64,000 nt of DNA from Monodelphis domestica (lineage: Eukaryota; Chordata; Mammalia; Didelphimorphia; Didelphidae), in assembly GCF_027887165.1 (NCBI RefSeq), contig NC_077233.1, positions 220,118,017 through 220,182,016 of the forward strand, read 5' to 3'. The translations under genes were made by a program, and so were the position numbers. Shown one piece after another: positions 12,427 through 25,249 of this stretch (its first letter is position 1; each line of letters starts with the position of its first letter). The notes below the pieces were generated by a model. It saw nothing but the letters and a program-made list of their open reading frames with translations, searched no databases and had not been told where the DNA came from.

Positions 12427-12894
12427 AAGATGGAGTTTTTAGCTTGGGACCCTCAAATATTCAGCGGCCGTGTCCACATGGTTTGTCTTGGAGTTCTCAG
12501 CTAAGAATCATCTTGTCTAGCTTTGGGTCTCCTCAGGAAGGGCTTGGGAGAACTAAACCTTCTACAACTCATGTTGGGACATTTCCCTGCCCACTGAGTG
12601 CCTACTAGAGCATCCATATTCTTTCAACTCCCCGGATGTGATCCTTCCTGTGACTTCGGGGCTTCGGGCAGCAGCTCAAGAAGGGACAGGCCCAGCTTTG
12701 TTCCCAAACCTTTGGATAGAGTCCTGGACAACCAAGCACTCTTTGCAGGCCCAGCAAGTTGACCCTAATGGCTTTAAAATTCAAGATTTGGGGAAGCTTT
12801 TGTGGCTTTCACAAATCTTCATTCATGGTTGATTCAATTCCCTAATAAATTAGACCTCACCTATTACTGGAGCTCATCCTATCATCGCCTCTAG

Positions 12895-12985
12895 TTTATA
12901 TAGTGCCAGGCACTATGGCTAGATGACCAAAGAATAAAAGGGACACGTTTCCTGCTGAAAGTGGCTTACAATCTAATGGGGCCAA
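12895..12985. repeat. Ancient mammalian repeat fragment
   Basis: ATAGTGCCAGGCACTATGGC followed by GTGGCTTACAATCTAATGGG resembles a block often found in old LINE/MIR-era repeats. The family is not certain. Confidence 0.45.
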
Positions 12986-13708
12986 TGAATCTAAATCATT
13001 GCTTCTGCCCTTGATGGAATGGAAATGAATTTCAGCTTTATCCTCCCAAAGCCAAAAAAACTTGAAGATTTCCTGCATGTTGGATGGTGGGTTGGCTATA
13101 GCAAGTTTATGGGAGAATCTGGATAACACAGGATGGACAGGCATGGGTTGATAGGTCACAAATTCATTGAACTATTTATTGGTTTTATAGAACCCCAAAC
13201 TTGGAATGGAGGCTCTCATCTAACCCATCCCCTAACCCTTACATTAAAAGATGACTAATACAGGCATTAATTAAAAAAATTGGAAAGATGAGAGTCAAAA
13301 TTTGGCTCTAAACTATGAGGCACTTCTAAAAAGGCTAGAATAGAAATTTCATCTAATTGTAACACATGAATCAAGCAGAAGTCGGTATAATATGGGTTCA
13401 CATTCCATATCAGGCACTTAAGGATGTGTTTCCCTGGAGAAGTCACTTAACTACTCTTGTGGTACCCCTCAGCTCCAAATATGTCCACATGGTTTGGGAG
13501 GGAATGTAGGCTGGATTAGATGGTCTCTAAGATCCTTATCAGCTCTGAATCTGGTTCTTTGATACAGAAAAATGAAAGTACTTGTAGGTAGCTGTAGACA
13601 ATGCTATTGCCGTCTCCTCTTGTACAGATGGGATGCAATTTACTAGGGTAGGTCAATGCAGTTCTGATTTGGTGGTTGCCGAGTTGTTTTTCAGCCATAT
13701 TCCCATTT

Positions 13709-13893
13709 GGAGTTTTCTTGGCAAAGATACTGGAGTGTTTGCCATTTCCTTCTCCAGTTCATTTTACAGATGAGGGAAGTGAGGCAAATAGGGTGAAGTG
13801 ATTTTTCCAGTCACACAGCTAGTGAGTATCTGGAAGATGAATCTTTCCTGATCTCAGGTTGGGCACTCAATCCACTGTGCCACCTAGCTGCCT
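13709..13893 (-). repeat. SINE with BovB/RTE-type tail, reverse
   Basis: TTTTCTTGGCAAAGATACTG, then CCATTTCCTTCTCCAGTTCA, then CCACTGTGCCACCTAGCTGC. Confidence 0.88.
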
Positions 13894-13924
13894 AACTGCG
13901 ACAGTTTGATCTTTCGTCCTTCCA

Positions 13925-14600
13925 GATGAACTTTATTATAATTTTTTCTAATTCTTTTTTTAACATTATTTTATTTGGTCATTTCCAAACATTATTCATT
14001 GGAAACAAAGATCATTTTCTTTTCCTCCCCCCCCCCCCCCCCACCTCTCCCATAGCCAACGCATGATTCCACCTAGGTATGGCACTGGGTAGGATTGTAA
14101 TTTTTATTATATTAGCTTGTCCTACCCAGGAGCAATTAATGTTTTCCCAATTATTTAGATTCTTTTAATTGTATAAAAAGTGTTTTATAGTTGTGTTCAT
14201 ATAATTCCTGTGTTTGTCTTGGCAGATAGATTCCTAAATATTTTATATTGTCTAAGGTGATTTTAAATGAAATTTCTTTCCAATTCTTGCTGCTGAGTTT
14301 TACTGGAAATATATAGAAATGCTGATGACTTATGTGAGTTTATTTTGTACCCTGCAACTTTACTAAAGTTGTTAATTATTTCCATTAGCCTTTTAGTTGA
14401 TTTTCTGGGATTCTTTAAGTAGACCATCATATCATCCAGTGACAGCTAGGTCTCCTCATTGTCTATTTTAATCCCTTCAATTTCTTTTTCTTCTCTAATT
14501 TCTACTGCTAGCATTTCTAGTACAATATTGAATTAAAAGAGGTGATAATGGGCATCCCTGCTTCAGCTGTGACAATTTGGACAATGATTTTCTCAGACTA
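13925..14600 (-). repeat. L1 fragment: 3' UTR joined to ORF2 RT part
   Basis: The 3' UTR block (ATTATTTTATTTGGTCATTT, then a run of about 16 C) adjoins minus-strand sequence that translates like the L1 reverse transcriptase region (YLGIYLPRQTQELYEHNYKT-like). The part of ORF2 between RT and the C-terminus is missing, so the copy is internally deleted. Confidence 0.8.
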
Positions 14601-14649
14601 GATTGACAAATTTTCAAATGTCACATAATGAGATTTTGCCCTGATCCTG

Positions 14650-15000
14650 TTAGTGTTATGGGGCAGGAGAAGAGGCACCACAACTGGAGGCAGAGGGTCT
14701 TGGTCTGAACCCCAGCTCTCCCACTTACTGCTTGTGTGACTTTGAAGAAGTCACCTAACCTCCTGGCATCTGCTTCCTCATCTTGTAGGCAGCTGAATGT
14801 TGCTGTGAATAGTGTTGGACCGATGCTCAGATATGTTTCAGACACTGGTTTGTGCCCTAAGAAAGTCATTTAGCCATTCTCAGCCTGCTTCCTCACTCAT
14901 AAAATAAAGATAAGGAAAGCATCTTCACCACGGGGTTGTGAGTACCAAATGAAATGACTTGTGAAAAGTGCTTTACAAACTGTAAACTATGTAATGAGGG
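14650..15000 (+). repeat. MIR-like SINE region
   Basis: CACTTACTGCTTGTGTGACT, a TCCTCAT block and later AAATGAAATGACTTGTGAAA with GTGCTTTACAAACTGTAAA are MIR-type sequences. Confidence 0.6.
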
Positions 15001-15063
15001 GAACTAACTAGCTATTTTCTAAAAGTCTGCTAAATCCATGCCATGTCCCTGAACCCACCTTTC

Positions 15064-15065
<2 letters not shown>

Positions 15066-15100
<35 letters not shown>
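15066..15100. repeat. (GT)n microsatellite
   Basis: About 17 GT units, just beyond the 3' end of MAFK. Confidence 0.95.
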
Positions 15101-15101
<1 letters not shown>

Positions 15102-15292
15102 TGAGGATGGTGTTTGCTACTGTCCTAGGGTGGAGTGAGGGCGACGAAGCAGTGAATTTGGCAGATGTACTAGAAATCTGGAACATTCTTCACAGGTTAA
15201 TATAAAGCAGCTGTAGCCCATGAACACCTCTCCACCCGAAGTCCAAAAACAATAACTACACGCCAGGACAGATCCAAAACCAGAAAAAATGC

Positions 15293-15298
15293 TTTATT
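15293..15298 (-). terminator. MAFK: Distal poly(A) signal of MAFK
   Basis: TTTATT on the + strand gives AATAAA on the minus strand. Repeats resume just downstream of it in the direction of transcription. Cleavage would fall at about 15265-15283. Confidence 0.65.
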
Positions 15299-18200
15299 GG
15301 AAAGGTACAAAACCAGTCACAGCAGCTAAATGTACAGCAATAAATTACGTTGTGGCTGTCAGAAGAGCAAAGTGATGGACACAAACACTAGGCTATACGC
15401 CATACAAACAGGAATCCACATTACTTGGTATATTCTCAATAATTTATATTATAATAAAAAAGCAGCACAAAAATAAATATTGAAATGAAATTACTGAATA
15501 ACCACAGAGGACAGAATGAGCTGGTGCTAAAAACTTAGACTGTCCCTATTATCGAGGGGGAAAAGAGTAAGCAAAGTATTCGTCTTCTATGGAAAGGTCC
15601 CAGAGGATTAAAGCACAAAAGATAAAGAAAACAAACCCACATTACAAAAAGATCATAGACTTTTTTCTTAAATTAAAAAAATTTAAAATTGTGACAATGA
15701 AATTTCAATGATTTGAAAGGGAGGGCAAGAGAGAGAGAAAAAATGTCACCTTTCCCCTAGACCAGACTGTGGCCATCAGAATCTCCTGGTGATATACCAA
15801 ACTCTCTTAGGCTATCTCCTGGTCCGAATGGGGCCTTGCTTTCTCTTCCTCTTCTACTATAAATACATTGCTCCCTACTCAGCCTAGAGCTTTCAGATTT
15901 CAGACACTCCTCAGCTGTTTCCCCCATACTTCCAAAGTTCTTTCAGGTGCCCAGGTAAGCACAACTATTAATCTACTTTTAACTCCAGGGTGTAATGTTC
16001 CTGGCCCTCCACCCTGCAGTCTGGGAAGTTTATATAGGTCAAGAATTCCATAGAAAAGTTTATTTGCCCATGCAAAATGCTGCTTCTCCCAACCCAAGGG
16101 GGATCAGCAACATGTGAAACAGTTGACAATACAAACACTCTAGCCTTGGACACTAGAACATCAGAATGAAACCTACCCTGGAAAAAAGGGGTTGGCAAGA
16201 AATCCTATTGCTTGGGAATGGAATCTATGGGGTACATTGCAGGGTTGGGAAGAGGAATTGGCTGGTGCACCTGGGGGATGAAATACCAAGGCATGACATC
16301 TGGGGAGGTTGTAGCCCTGGCTGGGGTCATCCCCCAAGCCTTAGGGCAGTGGTTCAGAGGAATGTCATGCAGAATAGAGTTTAGAATGCACAGGCCTTAG
16401 AGCCAAAGCCCCACTCAGAATGGAAGAGGGAAAACTGGGTGTGGAGAGCAACCAAGAGATCCCTCCTTCCATAGAGCCTGTGGTTAGGACTCATTTGCAG
16501 AAGTTAGGGATAAAGAAGGGAAACCACTCCCATTCTCTATCCCCAAGTCAAATTGTCAGGCCAGGCACTCCTGACCTGACAATTATTTTTAATAAAGATT
16601 TTTACAGTATCAAACTTGAAAAAAAATTAATTTTGCTTATGAAAAATCTGTACGATAAAATGTGTATATAATTATATATATATATATTTTTTCTCTCTCT
16701 CTTTAAATATTTCCACGTGGTCCTTATTGATATCCAATATGGATTACCTACCATGGCTATGGTATCAACAGCTTTATTAACACTCAGGCCTCTTGTTTTA
16801 AAGAATCCAAGCATCTACTGGTAGAGACCTGGCTCTCAGCTTGGCCAAACCCTTTGGCACTCTTCCAGGAAATGGAAAACTATTCAGCCACATGGCAGTG
16901 CTGCTGGAGAAGATCAGATCCTTCTTGTTTTATTCCAACAGCAGGGACACAGAACAAAGATTCAGCCCTTGGGGCCTGTGTCACTTCTATGGTAGCCTCC
17001 CTATGTGGTTAAGGGCCCTTAAGGGCCACTGCAGCTTGTTTGTTTTGTTCAGGGGTAGGGAGAGTACAGTAAGAGGGAAACTGGGAGCAAGGAGCTGGGG
17101 AAATGGGATAAAAGGAAGGCCTCTTTCTGATGAACCCAACAAAGCTTTCTCTAAGAGTGGGGTTGCTCTTGAGCTGGGTTGTACTTAAGCTTCCCCAAAG
17201 CCAACTGAGAGGAGTCTCATTCCACTCTTCCTCTTCCCCACCTCCTAGCTCTATACACACACATACAGGTATATATGTATATGGTAAAGAATCCAGACAC
17301 CCTAGTAGACCAGAGTACTTAGCTGATCCAGGGAACTTTATAGGACAGGCTTTCTGACTGGGGAATGTGACCCTAACTCAGGCTCATTCCCCAACCTTAA
17401 CAGTCGACACCAATCTATTAGCAGGGCAGGTAGGAGAGATTGAAGTAGCAATGCTAAATAAACACCTTCCCAAATGTTTAATGGAGTCATCCAGAAAGTT
17501 ATCCGAGGTTGCTTTTACTACTCTCCAGTGGGAAGGAGCTCCAGGAAAACATCACTGTGGGATCTTTGATGGCTCAGTTGCTCAGGAAAAAAAAAAAAGC
17601 AAGTTAAAGGCTTCAGACGATGTTTGAGCACCAAGGTTGCACAGATTCCTCTCATCTTTGATGCAGTGGCAAAAGAGTACAATTAAGAGTCTCAGGGATC
17701 CACCTGGGAAACCTCAAGCTTTCAGTAATCAAGTCCCAAACCTACTTCCTCTCCAGAGTGTACAATCTATCTTCTTGACTCAATCAACACAATGATAATT
17801 TCCTCACACCACATTCTAGGTCTCTTCTTAAATACTCATTTTCTATATCTTCCAATAACACAAGATAACCTCTACACCTGACCCCCTTTCTCTCTAGGTC
17901 CTATCTGTTTCCCACACCACTCTCTTGGCCCACCCAAGGCTACTTCCTGTCTCATCTCAAACAGGAACTACTACAACATCAAGTGTACTTTATGTGACAT
18001 CTCTACTGACACCAAACACTGCTGCTCATCTGGGCCAGAGCACCAAGATCTGACATCTGCCTGCCTCCTTGTCTCTCTCCTTCCCTCCACACCATCCTCA
18101 AACCCTCTCACCTCCTTTCCTTGGAACCAAAGCCTTTGTTTATATTCTTCAAGTATTCTCCTCCATAAAACCCCTTATTTCCTTTCTGGGTCCCTCAGAA

Positions 18201-18747
18201 TTCCCATGTCTCAGATACTCACTGTCTTCTCATTTATGAGGAGAAGAATTGACCACAAGCAGATCTCTCAAACACAAGACTATTCACATAGGTCAAAGGA
18301 AGGAAGCTGACATCAGCTCTGAAATGTCTACCTGTAGATTTGCTCTAAATCAGCGAACAAGCACACTAGCTCCTCCAAGCTTCCCTCCTTGCTCTGGCAG
18401 CTGAGCAGGCAGGCTCCCCATTTGAACAAGAGGAGGCTGTTTCTGCCTCACCAGGCTCTAGCAGGCACCCATTTGCAGAGAAGGGGGTGTCTGGTTGCCC
18501 CAGCTTCCTCAGAACATATTACTTCCCCCTTCCTGAAGCTCTGCTGTTGTCTATGCTCTTGAGACCATTCTGAACATTCTGCTTTGCCTTCAGTAACACC
18601 TCAATCAGTCCTCTGTGGAGCAGACATCCCTTGCCACTGCTCTGTTTCAGCCTGGTAATACTGCTTTGATATCTCCCTTGGGGAATGCTGTGCACGCGTG
18701 TGCATGAGTGCACACACAAAAGCCTGCCTAATATTTTCCACACCTCC

Positions 18748-18753
18748 TTTATT
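18748..18753 (-). terminator. MAFK: Possible proximal poly(A) signal of MAFK
   Basis: AATAAA on the minus strand about 0.9 kb after the stop codon. It would give a short-UTR isoform. Confidence 0.4.
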
Positions 18754-19634
18754 GGAGCACCAGGGAATCCTAAGCTAACAGCTAAAACAGGGCTGTGAGT
18801 GCGTTCTAAATGTGGAACACCTGGAAGAATTAAGCTGCACTACATGCCTTCTGTTCAGGTCTTGCTCAGGGAGGGAAGCCAGGCATTTAGTCATGTCAGG
18901 AACCTGAAAACTTACTGCTCATGCCAGGGGAACAGGGGGGAGCAGGAAAGAAGAGAAACTGGAGGAGGGGAGGAATAGAAGAAAGTTGAAACTATATTAA
19001 CTTGTTCAAAATATGAGCTAAAAACTGAGAGCCTTCTCTACCTGATATATCTCAAATATATCATGTTTACAGAATCTCTGCTTAAATTTCATTTTAAGCA
19101 CAAAACATATGTGATGCTGCCTCTTCAGGTGGGTAAGGAGATGGTTCAGCGATCCCTTTGAACAAGAGTGGCCTTAGGATGACAGAGGAATCTGCTGGAG
19201 TAATGCTCCTTGGTATGGTTAATCTTGGGGTCCCATATTCATTTCCTGTCTGCCAAATATCCAAGAGGCACTTTGAGAAATAACCTTTGCCTCAATAACA
19301 AGATTTGCTATGTAGTCACAAAGAGATGGGGGGTGGGGAAGGAGGGAGAGCTGGAAAGGGGCGTGGAATTGGGTTGGTTCAACAGAAGCTCTTTCCCTTA
19401 TCCTACACCCAAGCCAAACTGCTGTCATAAACTATCAAAGGCCACCAAGAAGCAGCCACTGAGGGTCCCTTTGCAGGTGGTAGTTGCACTCTTTTTAAGG
19501 AGACACATCAACTCAACAGGATTGAAGAGACTGACCAAGCACAAGAGACATATTTCCTTGTCCCCTTCTCAATGGGCTGCCAGTCCCGTCCACCTTCACC
19601 CTGCCAACCCTCTAACCCACAGTTGCCTGGAACA

Positions 19635-20069
19635 CTAGGATGCAGCTGAAAAGGGCACCGAGGTGGACGAAATCTCGGCTGATTTGACAATGGTGATGAC
19701 GCTGGTGGTGGCAACCTTGGTGGGAGCAATGGGTCCACGGGCTACGGTGCGTGCGAATGTCTGCAATGCTTCGTATTTAGAGCGGAGGGCATCCAGCTCC
19801 AGCTTCATGCTGCTATTTTCTCGGGCCAGTTTCTCCACCTCTTGTTGTAACTCCACCCGCTGCCGCTCCAGCTCCTCCTTCTGGGTCACCCGCTTAATGC
19901 GGCAGCTTGCAGCATAGCCTCGGTTCTTAAGTGTGCGCCGACGCTGCTTCAGGCGCATCACCTCCTCCTTGGTGAGGCCCCGGAGGTGCTGGTTGAGCTC
20001 TCGCACAGACATTGATACCAGCTCATCGTCACTGAGCACTGGGGCATTCTCTCCTGACTCCTTCTTAAC
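19635..20069 (-). CDS. MAFK: MAFK, terminal coding exon (bZIP)
   Basis: MAFK is a small Maf bZIP transcription factor. It lacks a transactivation domain, binds Maf recognition elements as a homodimer (repression) or with CNC/BACH partners such as NRF2, NF-E2 p45 and BACH1, and acts in the nucleus. This exon enters in phase 0 after acceptor TTCTTACCAG and encodes 144 residues plus TAG (19635-19637). Visible features are the Maf extended homology region ([20 protein letters not shown]), the basic region ([20 protein letters not shown]), the leucine zipper ([20 protein letters not shown]) and the small Maf C-terminal tail ending SVPFSAAS. With the upstream exon the protein is 156 residues, the human MAFK length. 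The tail lacks the MAFG-specific insert, so MAFK is preferred over MAFG and MAFF. Confidence 0.98.
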   Translation of the reverse strand, partial: VKKESGENAPVLSDDELVSMSVRELNQHLRGLTKEEVMRLKQRRRTLKNRGYAASCRIKRVTQKEELERQRVELQQEVEKLARENSSMKLELDALRSKYEALQTFARTVARGPIAPTKVATTSVITIVKSAEISSTSVPFSAAS

Positions 20070-21461
20070 CTGGTAAGAATCAGTGGAGTGGGGTTAGCAG
20101 GTAGGAAAATGCCAGGACTAAGGAGCATACAGCCTCCAACCTACAGTGGGCTTTTACAAAGGAATATGTGGTGCTATTCCCTGTATTTCCTCAAAGGTAA
20201 ATTATGGCATCTTGGCTGTACTGTCATCTGCAGGGATGGCCAGGATTGAAGAGCATTTTGCTCATGAAGAATATGCACAGAAAACACCACAGAGTTGCTC
20301 ACACTTCACTGAGTAAATAACAAATACGAATGTGTCTAGCTATGGAATCCAGCTTGGCTGGTCAGTCAGTTTGAAATATGTATATGACACACTGTTTTAG
20401 AATCTTCCACTAACATCAATAGGTAATAAGTCAACTTTAAGCCTCTATTTGAGAAGTTACACATCCCATAGCAAAAGAAAATACCTCCTTCCACTTCCAG
20501 AAAAGAATCCTATTAAATCCATATGCTTTTCAGAAGCCTCTATACTTAAACAAAAAAAAAACACCCCTAAACCCAACCAATCAAATATAAAAATCAGCTA
20601 AATGATTGAGACATGGCAAACAACAATTTTGCTTTTAAATCACTGTCCTTCATCCTCTTCTCCCTGCTTCTCTCCATGTTTCTAATCATTACTGCTCTAG
20701 AGGAAAAGCTCCAGAGGTTCTTAGAGCATCTGAGAGAGTGTGAATGCTTTTTCAAAAGAACAGGATCAATCAAACATTTACTAAGGACTTGCCATGTGTT
20801 TGGTCACTATACTAGGTGCAGGGGATACAAAAACAGAAACTCAACAGTGTCTGTAACAGTTAAAGAGCTAAGTCAAACTGCTGATTTAGATTAAAAAAGC
20901 AGTATTCAAGCTTGAATTCTAAAGCATTCAGGAAGCAGAATCTAAGTGGCCTCAATATTCTATCAACAACAACTGGCACTGAGTTGGCCTGGCAAGGGAT
21001 GGGTCCTTCCTACCTTCTAAATTAGGTACCCTTGGATACCCTCACTGGGATTCCTATTTCTCTAGGTTGGCAATTCTCATTCAACAAAACCTGAGCACAG
21101 GTCTTTGTTATGAGGGAAGGTATAACACTCATGCTATACTCATGTGCTGCTATGAAAAGTACTCTGAGAGTTCTGAAATAAATTACCTATACTTGGGGCA
21201 GCTAAGTAACACAGTGGATGGAATGCCAGGCCTGGAATTGGGAGGAGTCTAGCTCTTACCTGTCTTAGAGTTGTTACTCCAAGAAAGGCAGAAATGTTAA
21301 GGGTTAAACAAACAACAACAAAAAACCCAACCCAGACTCTTATGGGATGCAAAGTGTTATTCCATACAAGTGATCCTTGATCAATTAACCCAACTCTGTC
21401 ACAAGTTTCTGGAAATCTCTTGGGATCTACCTAAAACCATCTAAACAGAATTCCTTCTTAC
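20070..21461 (-). other. MAFK intron between the two coding exons
   Basis: Donor GTAAGA and acceptor TTACCAG lie on the minus strand. It contains an old repeat fragment near 20755-20855 and one SINE. No other exon is seen. Confidence 0.85.
21196..21312 (+). repeat. SINE, internally deleted
   Basis: A GGGGCAGCTAAGTAACACAG head is joined directly to the tail block (CTTAGAGTTGTTACTCC...GTTAAGGGTTAAAC). The central CORE-like block is missing. Confidence 0.8.
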
Positions 21462-21497
21462 CTTTAATGCCTTGTTTGGTTTGGGATTAGTCGTCAT
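21462..21497 (-). CDS. MAFK: MAFK, first coding exon (start codon)
   Basis: ATG is at 21497-21495 and the 12 codons read MTTNPKPNKALK, the conserved small Maf N-terminus. The exon ends AAG/GTAAG in phase 0 and joins [11 protein letters not shown] of the terminal exon. The lysine of the KALKVKKE stretch is the place where small Mafs are SUMOylated. The whole exon extends to 21541, with 44 bases of 5' UTR after a strong acceptor (TTTATTTTTCTTCCAG). It is too short to be found by an open-frame scan. Confidence 0.96.
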
Positions 21498-22384
21498 AAC
21501 CTGGGCACAGTCACCTGGACAGAACTGATTGGAAAATGCAACTGGAAGAAAAATAAACAAACACACAAGCAAATACAGGTTAAATAATGCCCAAGCTCAG
21601 AACACTACAGGAATCTTCTTATATGCTACTCTCAGAGGGGTGATGTTTTCTATTCCAGAGAGGATCTAACTATAAACATTGTTCTAACCAGGATGAAGGG
21701 AGACCCACAGTCATGAAGGCCACACAATTCTTGTATTCTTTAAAAGCAGGTCCAGAAAGGACATTTTATTCTAAAGGCACCAACCCCAAAGTGATGCTAC
21801 TACAATATAACTTTCACAGTCCAGGATACTTTGCTCTTGGTGCTAAGGGGTTCCCATGAGTGTTGATAAACAACATTCTGTTTCAAAGCACCAGCAATCC
21901 CTCTCACTGCCTTATCAATATTCCTCTTAGGTCTGTACTGTAGGGAAAGTGTCTTGTTTTTTAGATGAAACACTATCCATGGACACTCCTCACTCCATGC
22001 TATTCCACCTCTACAAACAAGGAACTTTTCAGTTGTAATGGAGATTGACAGCATGTTTTGAGAACTGAAGCAACAATTTACAGAACAGTAATGGGTGAAT
22101 ACCTGAACCTGTTGCCTAAGGAGCAGCACTGCTCAATATTTTACAGCACACTACACCCTGAGAAACATCATTTCCCACCTTCCCAAGATCTAAACTGAGA
22201 AGCCCAGAGACCTGACTGCAACCACAAAGGCAGTTCCTCCAGTGAGATGCCATCTTTTGCCTTCACCTTGCCCTCTCACAATGAACTCTGGTTTGTAACA
22301 CCTTCATCCCAAAGCTAGCCCTGGGCCCCTCCTCCTGATACCCTGTCTCCAGAGCATCGATGCTGCCAGGTGAGCCCGCCCATC

Positions 22385-22780
22385 AAGTACCTACCGCGGA
22401 AAAGGGCACTGCAGTTGTGACATCACCACCTCCTCCTATGCTGCCCCCAACATCCTGACCCCACGATCTGAAGAGCGTGGAAGGACTCCGGCTGAGACTA
22501 CCCCGTGGTCCCTGATGAGCAAGGGAGTCAATGAGCTGGATTTCGAAGCCTGTAGCTGGAGAGTGAGATGGGCAGCAGCAGCACTGGGTGTTTGGAGGGA
22601 GCACACAGACTGTGTCTGGCGGGAGTTCTTCCCCCAGCCACCCACCAACCAGTCCCTCCACCCTCCCTTCTCATTTTCACGTCTGCATTGTGTCACACAT
22701 TCTAATCATTCATGAAAAACCCAGCCAAAGCATCCCAAGCATGATTCCCCTCTGATAGTTGCCATGGTGACCTTGGGAAA
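22385..22780 (-). promoter_or_regulatory. MAFK: Candidate alternative MAFK promoter/first exon
   Basis: This stretch is moderately GC-rich and unique. On the minus strand a donor-like CCGCG/GTAGGT lies at about 22390. A CRE-like TGATGTCA lies near 22420. GTTGCCATGGTGAC at 22758-22771 is close to the RFX X-box consensus. Mouse MafK is known to use more than one non-coding first exon, so an alternative start here is plausible. No transcript evidence is visible. Confidence 0.3.
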
Positions 22781-23922
22781 GTAGCCAACCCTGAGATGGT
22801 AGTCATGGAAACAGAGAAGCCCAAAAGGAATAATGACTTTGGGTCATGTCTGTGCAAAGACATCATGAGGTCGACAGACAGTAAACAAACTCATTCACAT
22901 CCCAAAAAAACTGGGGAAGGGGCTGAGGGCCAGGGGATAAAGAAGAAAGGTATGAACTAGACTTAACTGCAAGCTGCTTTGCCTGAGCCTGACAACTACT
23001 AACCAAGATGCCACCGCCCTCCCTTAACCTTCCCCGCCTGCATCCAAATGCAAGACAAAATGTGATGGAAGAAACAGAAAGAGACAGGAAGGCAGGGTGG
23101 AGATGGAGAGAATCCTTTAACTCCAAAGGATAGGGCCACATTGAAATCTCTCCTATTTTTGATATGGACTAGACAGGGTGGGTAATTTTCCATTTCCCCC
23201 GCCTGCTTTGATCTCTCTTCGTCTGTCTCACTTTCGTTCCTGTAGCACAGGCTGCCAGGAGACAAGCTGTGATAAATGAGCCCCTGGCACAGAATCCCTT
23301 GGCTGCAGCAGCACCTGGGACCCTCTGCCCTCTGATCTTGCATTCTACTCTTTCTCCATCTGTCCTTTCTGCACCTCATCACCAGAGGACTCCCCTTTTG
23401 TGGAGTTATAAAGAAATAGGGAAAAGAAAGTGGTTCAATCAGATCTTCATAAAAAGAACCTACAAAACTAACCCTAATAGAATAGCCCTTAATAAAAACA
23501 TGACTGCTCTCTTTATGAGCATGCTAATGACATACACCCACTAGAAAATGAGTAGAATCATACCGCAATAAAGGTTCAGATGGACATCTTAGGGGTACTT
23601 TTATATGGTCAGAAAGGACTTAAATTAAATACAATTATATGCCTATATAAGGATGAAATGGGAAAAATGTAGTGGAGTGATTGTTGACAAATGATTAGAA
23701 AACTGTTCTGGGACCTCAAATTTATCCCCATCAGTTTGGCTTGATAATTGCTTTTCTGAGACCTTTCCCCCCTCCCACCTGGTACTAGAAGTCAAAATGG
23801 CTTCAGAGAAAATACTCAGGAAATCAGCACTGCTCAAAGTGCCCCAGTGACCGACCTGCTAGAGCCTGGCAGCTGGGAAAGTGATGAAAAACTTTTCCAT
23901 GTCGAAAAGGAACAGGCTTCAA

Positions 23923-23925
<3 letters not shown>

Positions 23926-23995
<70 letters not shown>
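23926..23995. repeat. (AC)35 microsatellite
   Basis: An uninterrupted AC repeat of 70 bp in MAFK intron 1. It is likely polymorphic. Confidence 0.97.
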
Positions 23996-23996
<1 letters not shown>

Positions 23997-25249
23997 GTCA
24001 GAGCATAAGGCCCTGCAGTCAGTCTGTGACATAGCTATGCAATGAGTCACCAGCTGTTTACAGAGTTTGAGAGCTCACATTCCCACAGAACCAGAAACCC
24101 CTCCCATCCCTACAAGGATACACATGCTGAGTCCCCACTGCTTGCACTTGGCAGAGGTAAACCGGAAAAGGAAAGTCAAAGTGAAGAGGAGGGGAATGCA
24201 ATTTAAATCCACAGATTACATACACAAAAAAGGTTTTTATTCTCACTCACTGGACTTGTGAGTTCAATGAAAAAGCAGAAAATGTGATTTGCTGCTTTGG
24301 AGCTTGAGAGATGTGGTCAATATAGCAATATCTCCATAAATTTTGAATATGTGGTACAATACATTTTATTGCCAGGATATTTGTTACAAGAAGTAGAAAT
24401 AGAAAGTAGACAGTATAAGGATAGGTTAGTCCACACTGTGAATTCTCTATCTCTAAGATGACCCACCTTCCACAGGCCTCTGTGGAGAACACACAGAGTA
24501 CATATATCTCCCTTTCATCCTGATGACAGAGGATTCAAACAAGTTATTTACCCACCCTAAGCCTCAGTTTCCTGTTATATAAAATGAGGAGGCTGGACTA
24601 GCTGGCATCTGAGGTTGTCCTTTGTGATCCTATGACAGGGCTATGGTCCTTCCCTTTGCCAAGCACTAGCTATCCTATGAGGAATTTGCACCTAAGATAT
24701 TTAAGTATCTACTGCCCCTTCCTTAGTTGTCTCTATCAATGCTGAGGACACTGGAACTGCAGCTCATATCCCTCAGTGTCTGGACTGATTTCATTCAAAG
24801 GAATTTATTAATTGCACAACAAAGAGAAACTATTGGGAGGTAGTAATAAAGAAAGAGATTAAAATATTCCAATATATGTGGGCTACTTTCATCCTGAGTG
24901 GCAAAATTGATCTTAGGCCCACAAGGGGCCGATGATATCCTAATGATGTCCTTTAAACACTGGTTAGTCAACTAGCCATTTACTATGAAAAGCACCAATC
25001 TCTGTTTCTACAGTACCTAGTACTCAAGTCCTTTGATGATCAGGCTATTTGAACATAACATAAAAGAGAAAGAAAAAAATCTGAACCCCAAAGTCCATAG
25101 ACAAAGGAATCTGGGGCCTTGAAGCCATCACTGGGGGCCCAGATGAAGTGAGGTGAGAGTAGAGAAGAGTCACGTAAATGGACTGGGAATCAGAGTCTAA
25201 AACATGATGTTTTTTGTTTTTACCTTGCTCTCATATACCTGCCCACCAC

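Larger units (their letters stand above)
15275..19634 (-). other. MAFK: MAFK 3' UTR
   Basis: It extends from the MAFK stop codon to a good poly(A) signal at 15293-15298. I find no SINE, L1 or L2 copy in these 4.3 kb, while the flanks carry one every few hundred bases. That is consistent with a transcribed and constrained UTR. Several AATAAA hexamers on the minus strand (for example 18748-18753 and 15293-15298) would allow alternative polyadenylation. The far end is inferred, not proven. Confidence 0.7.
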
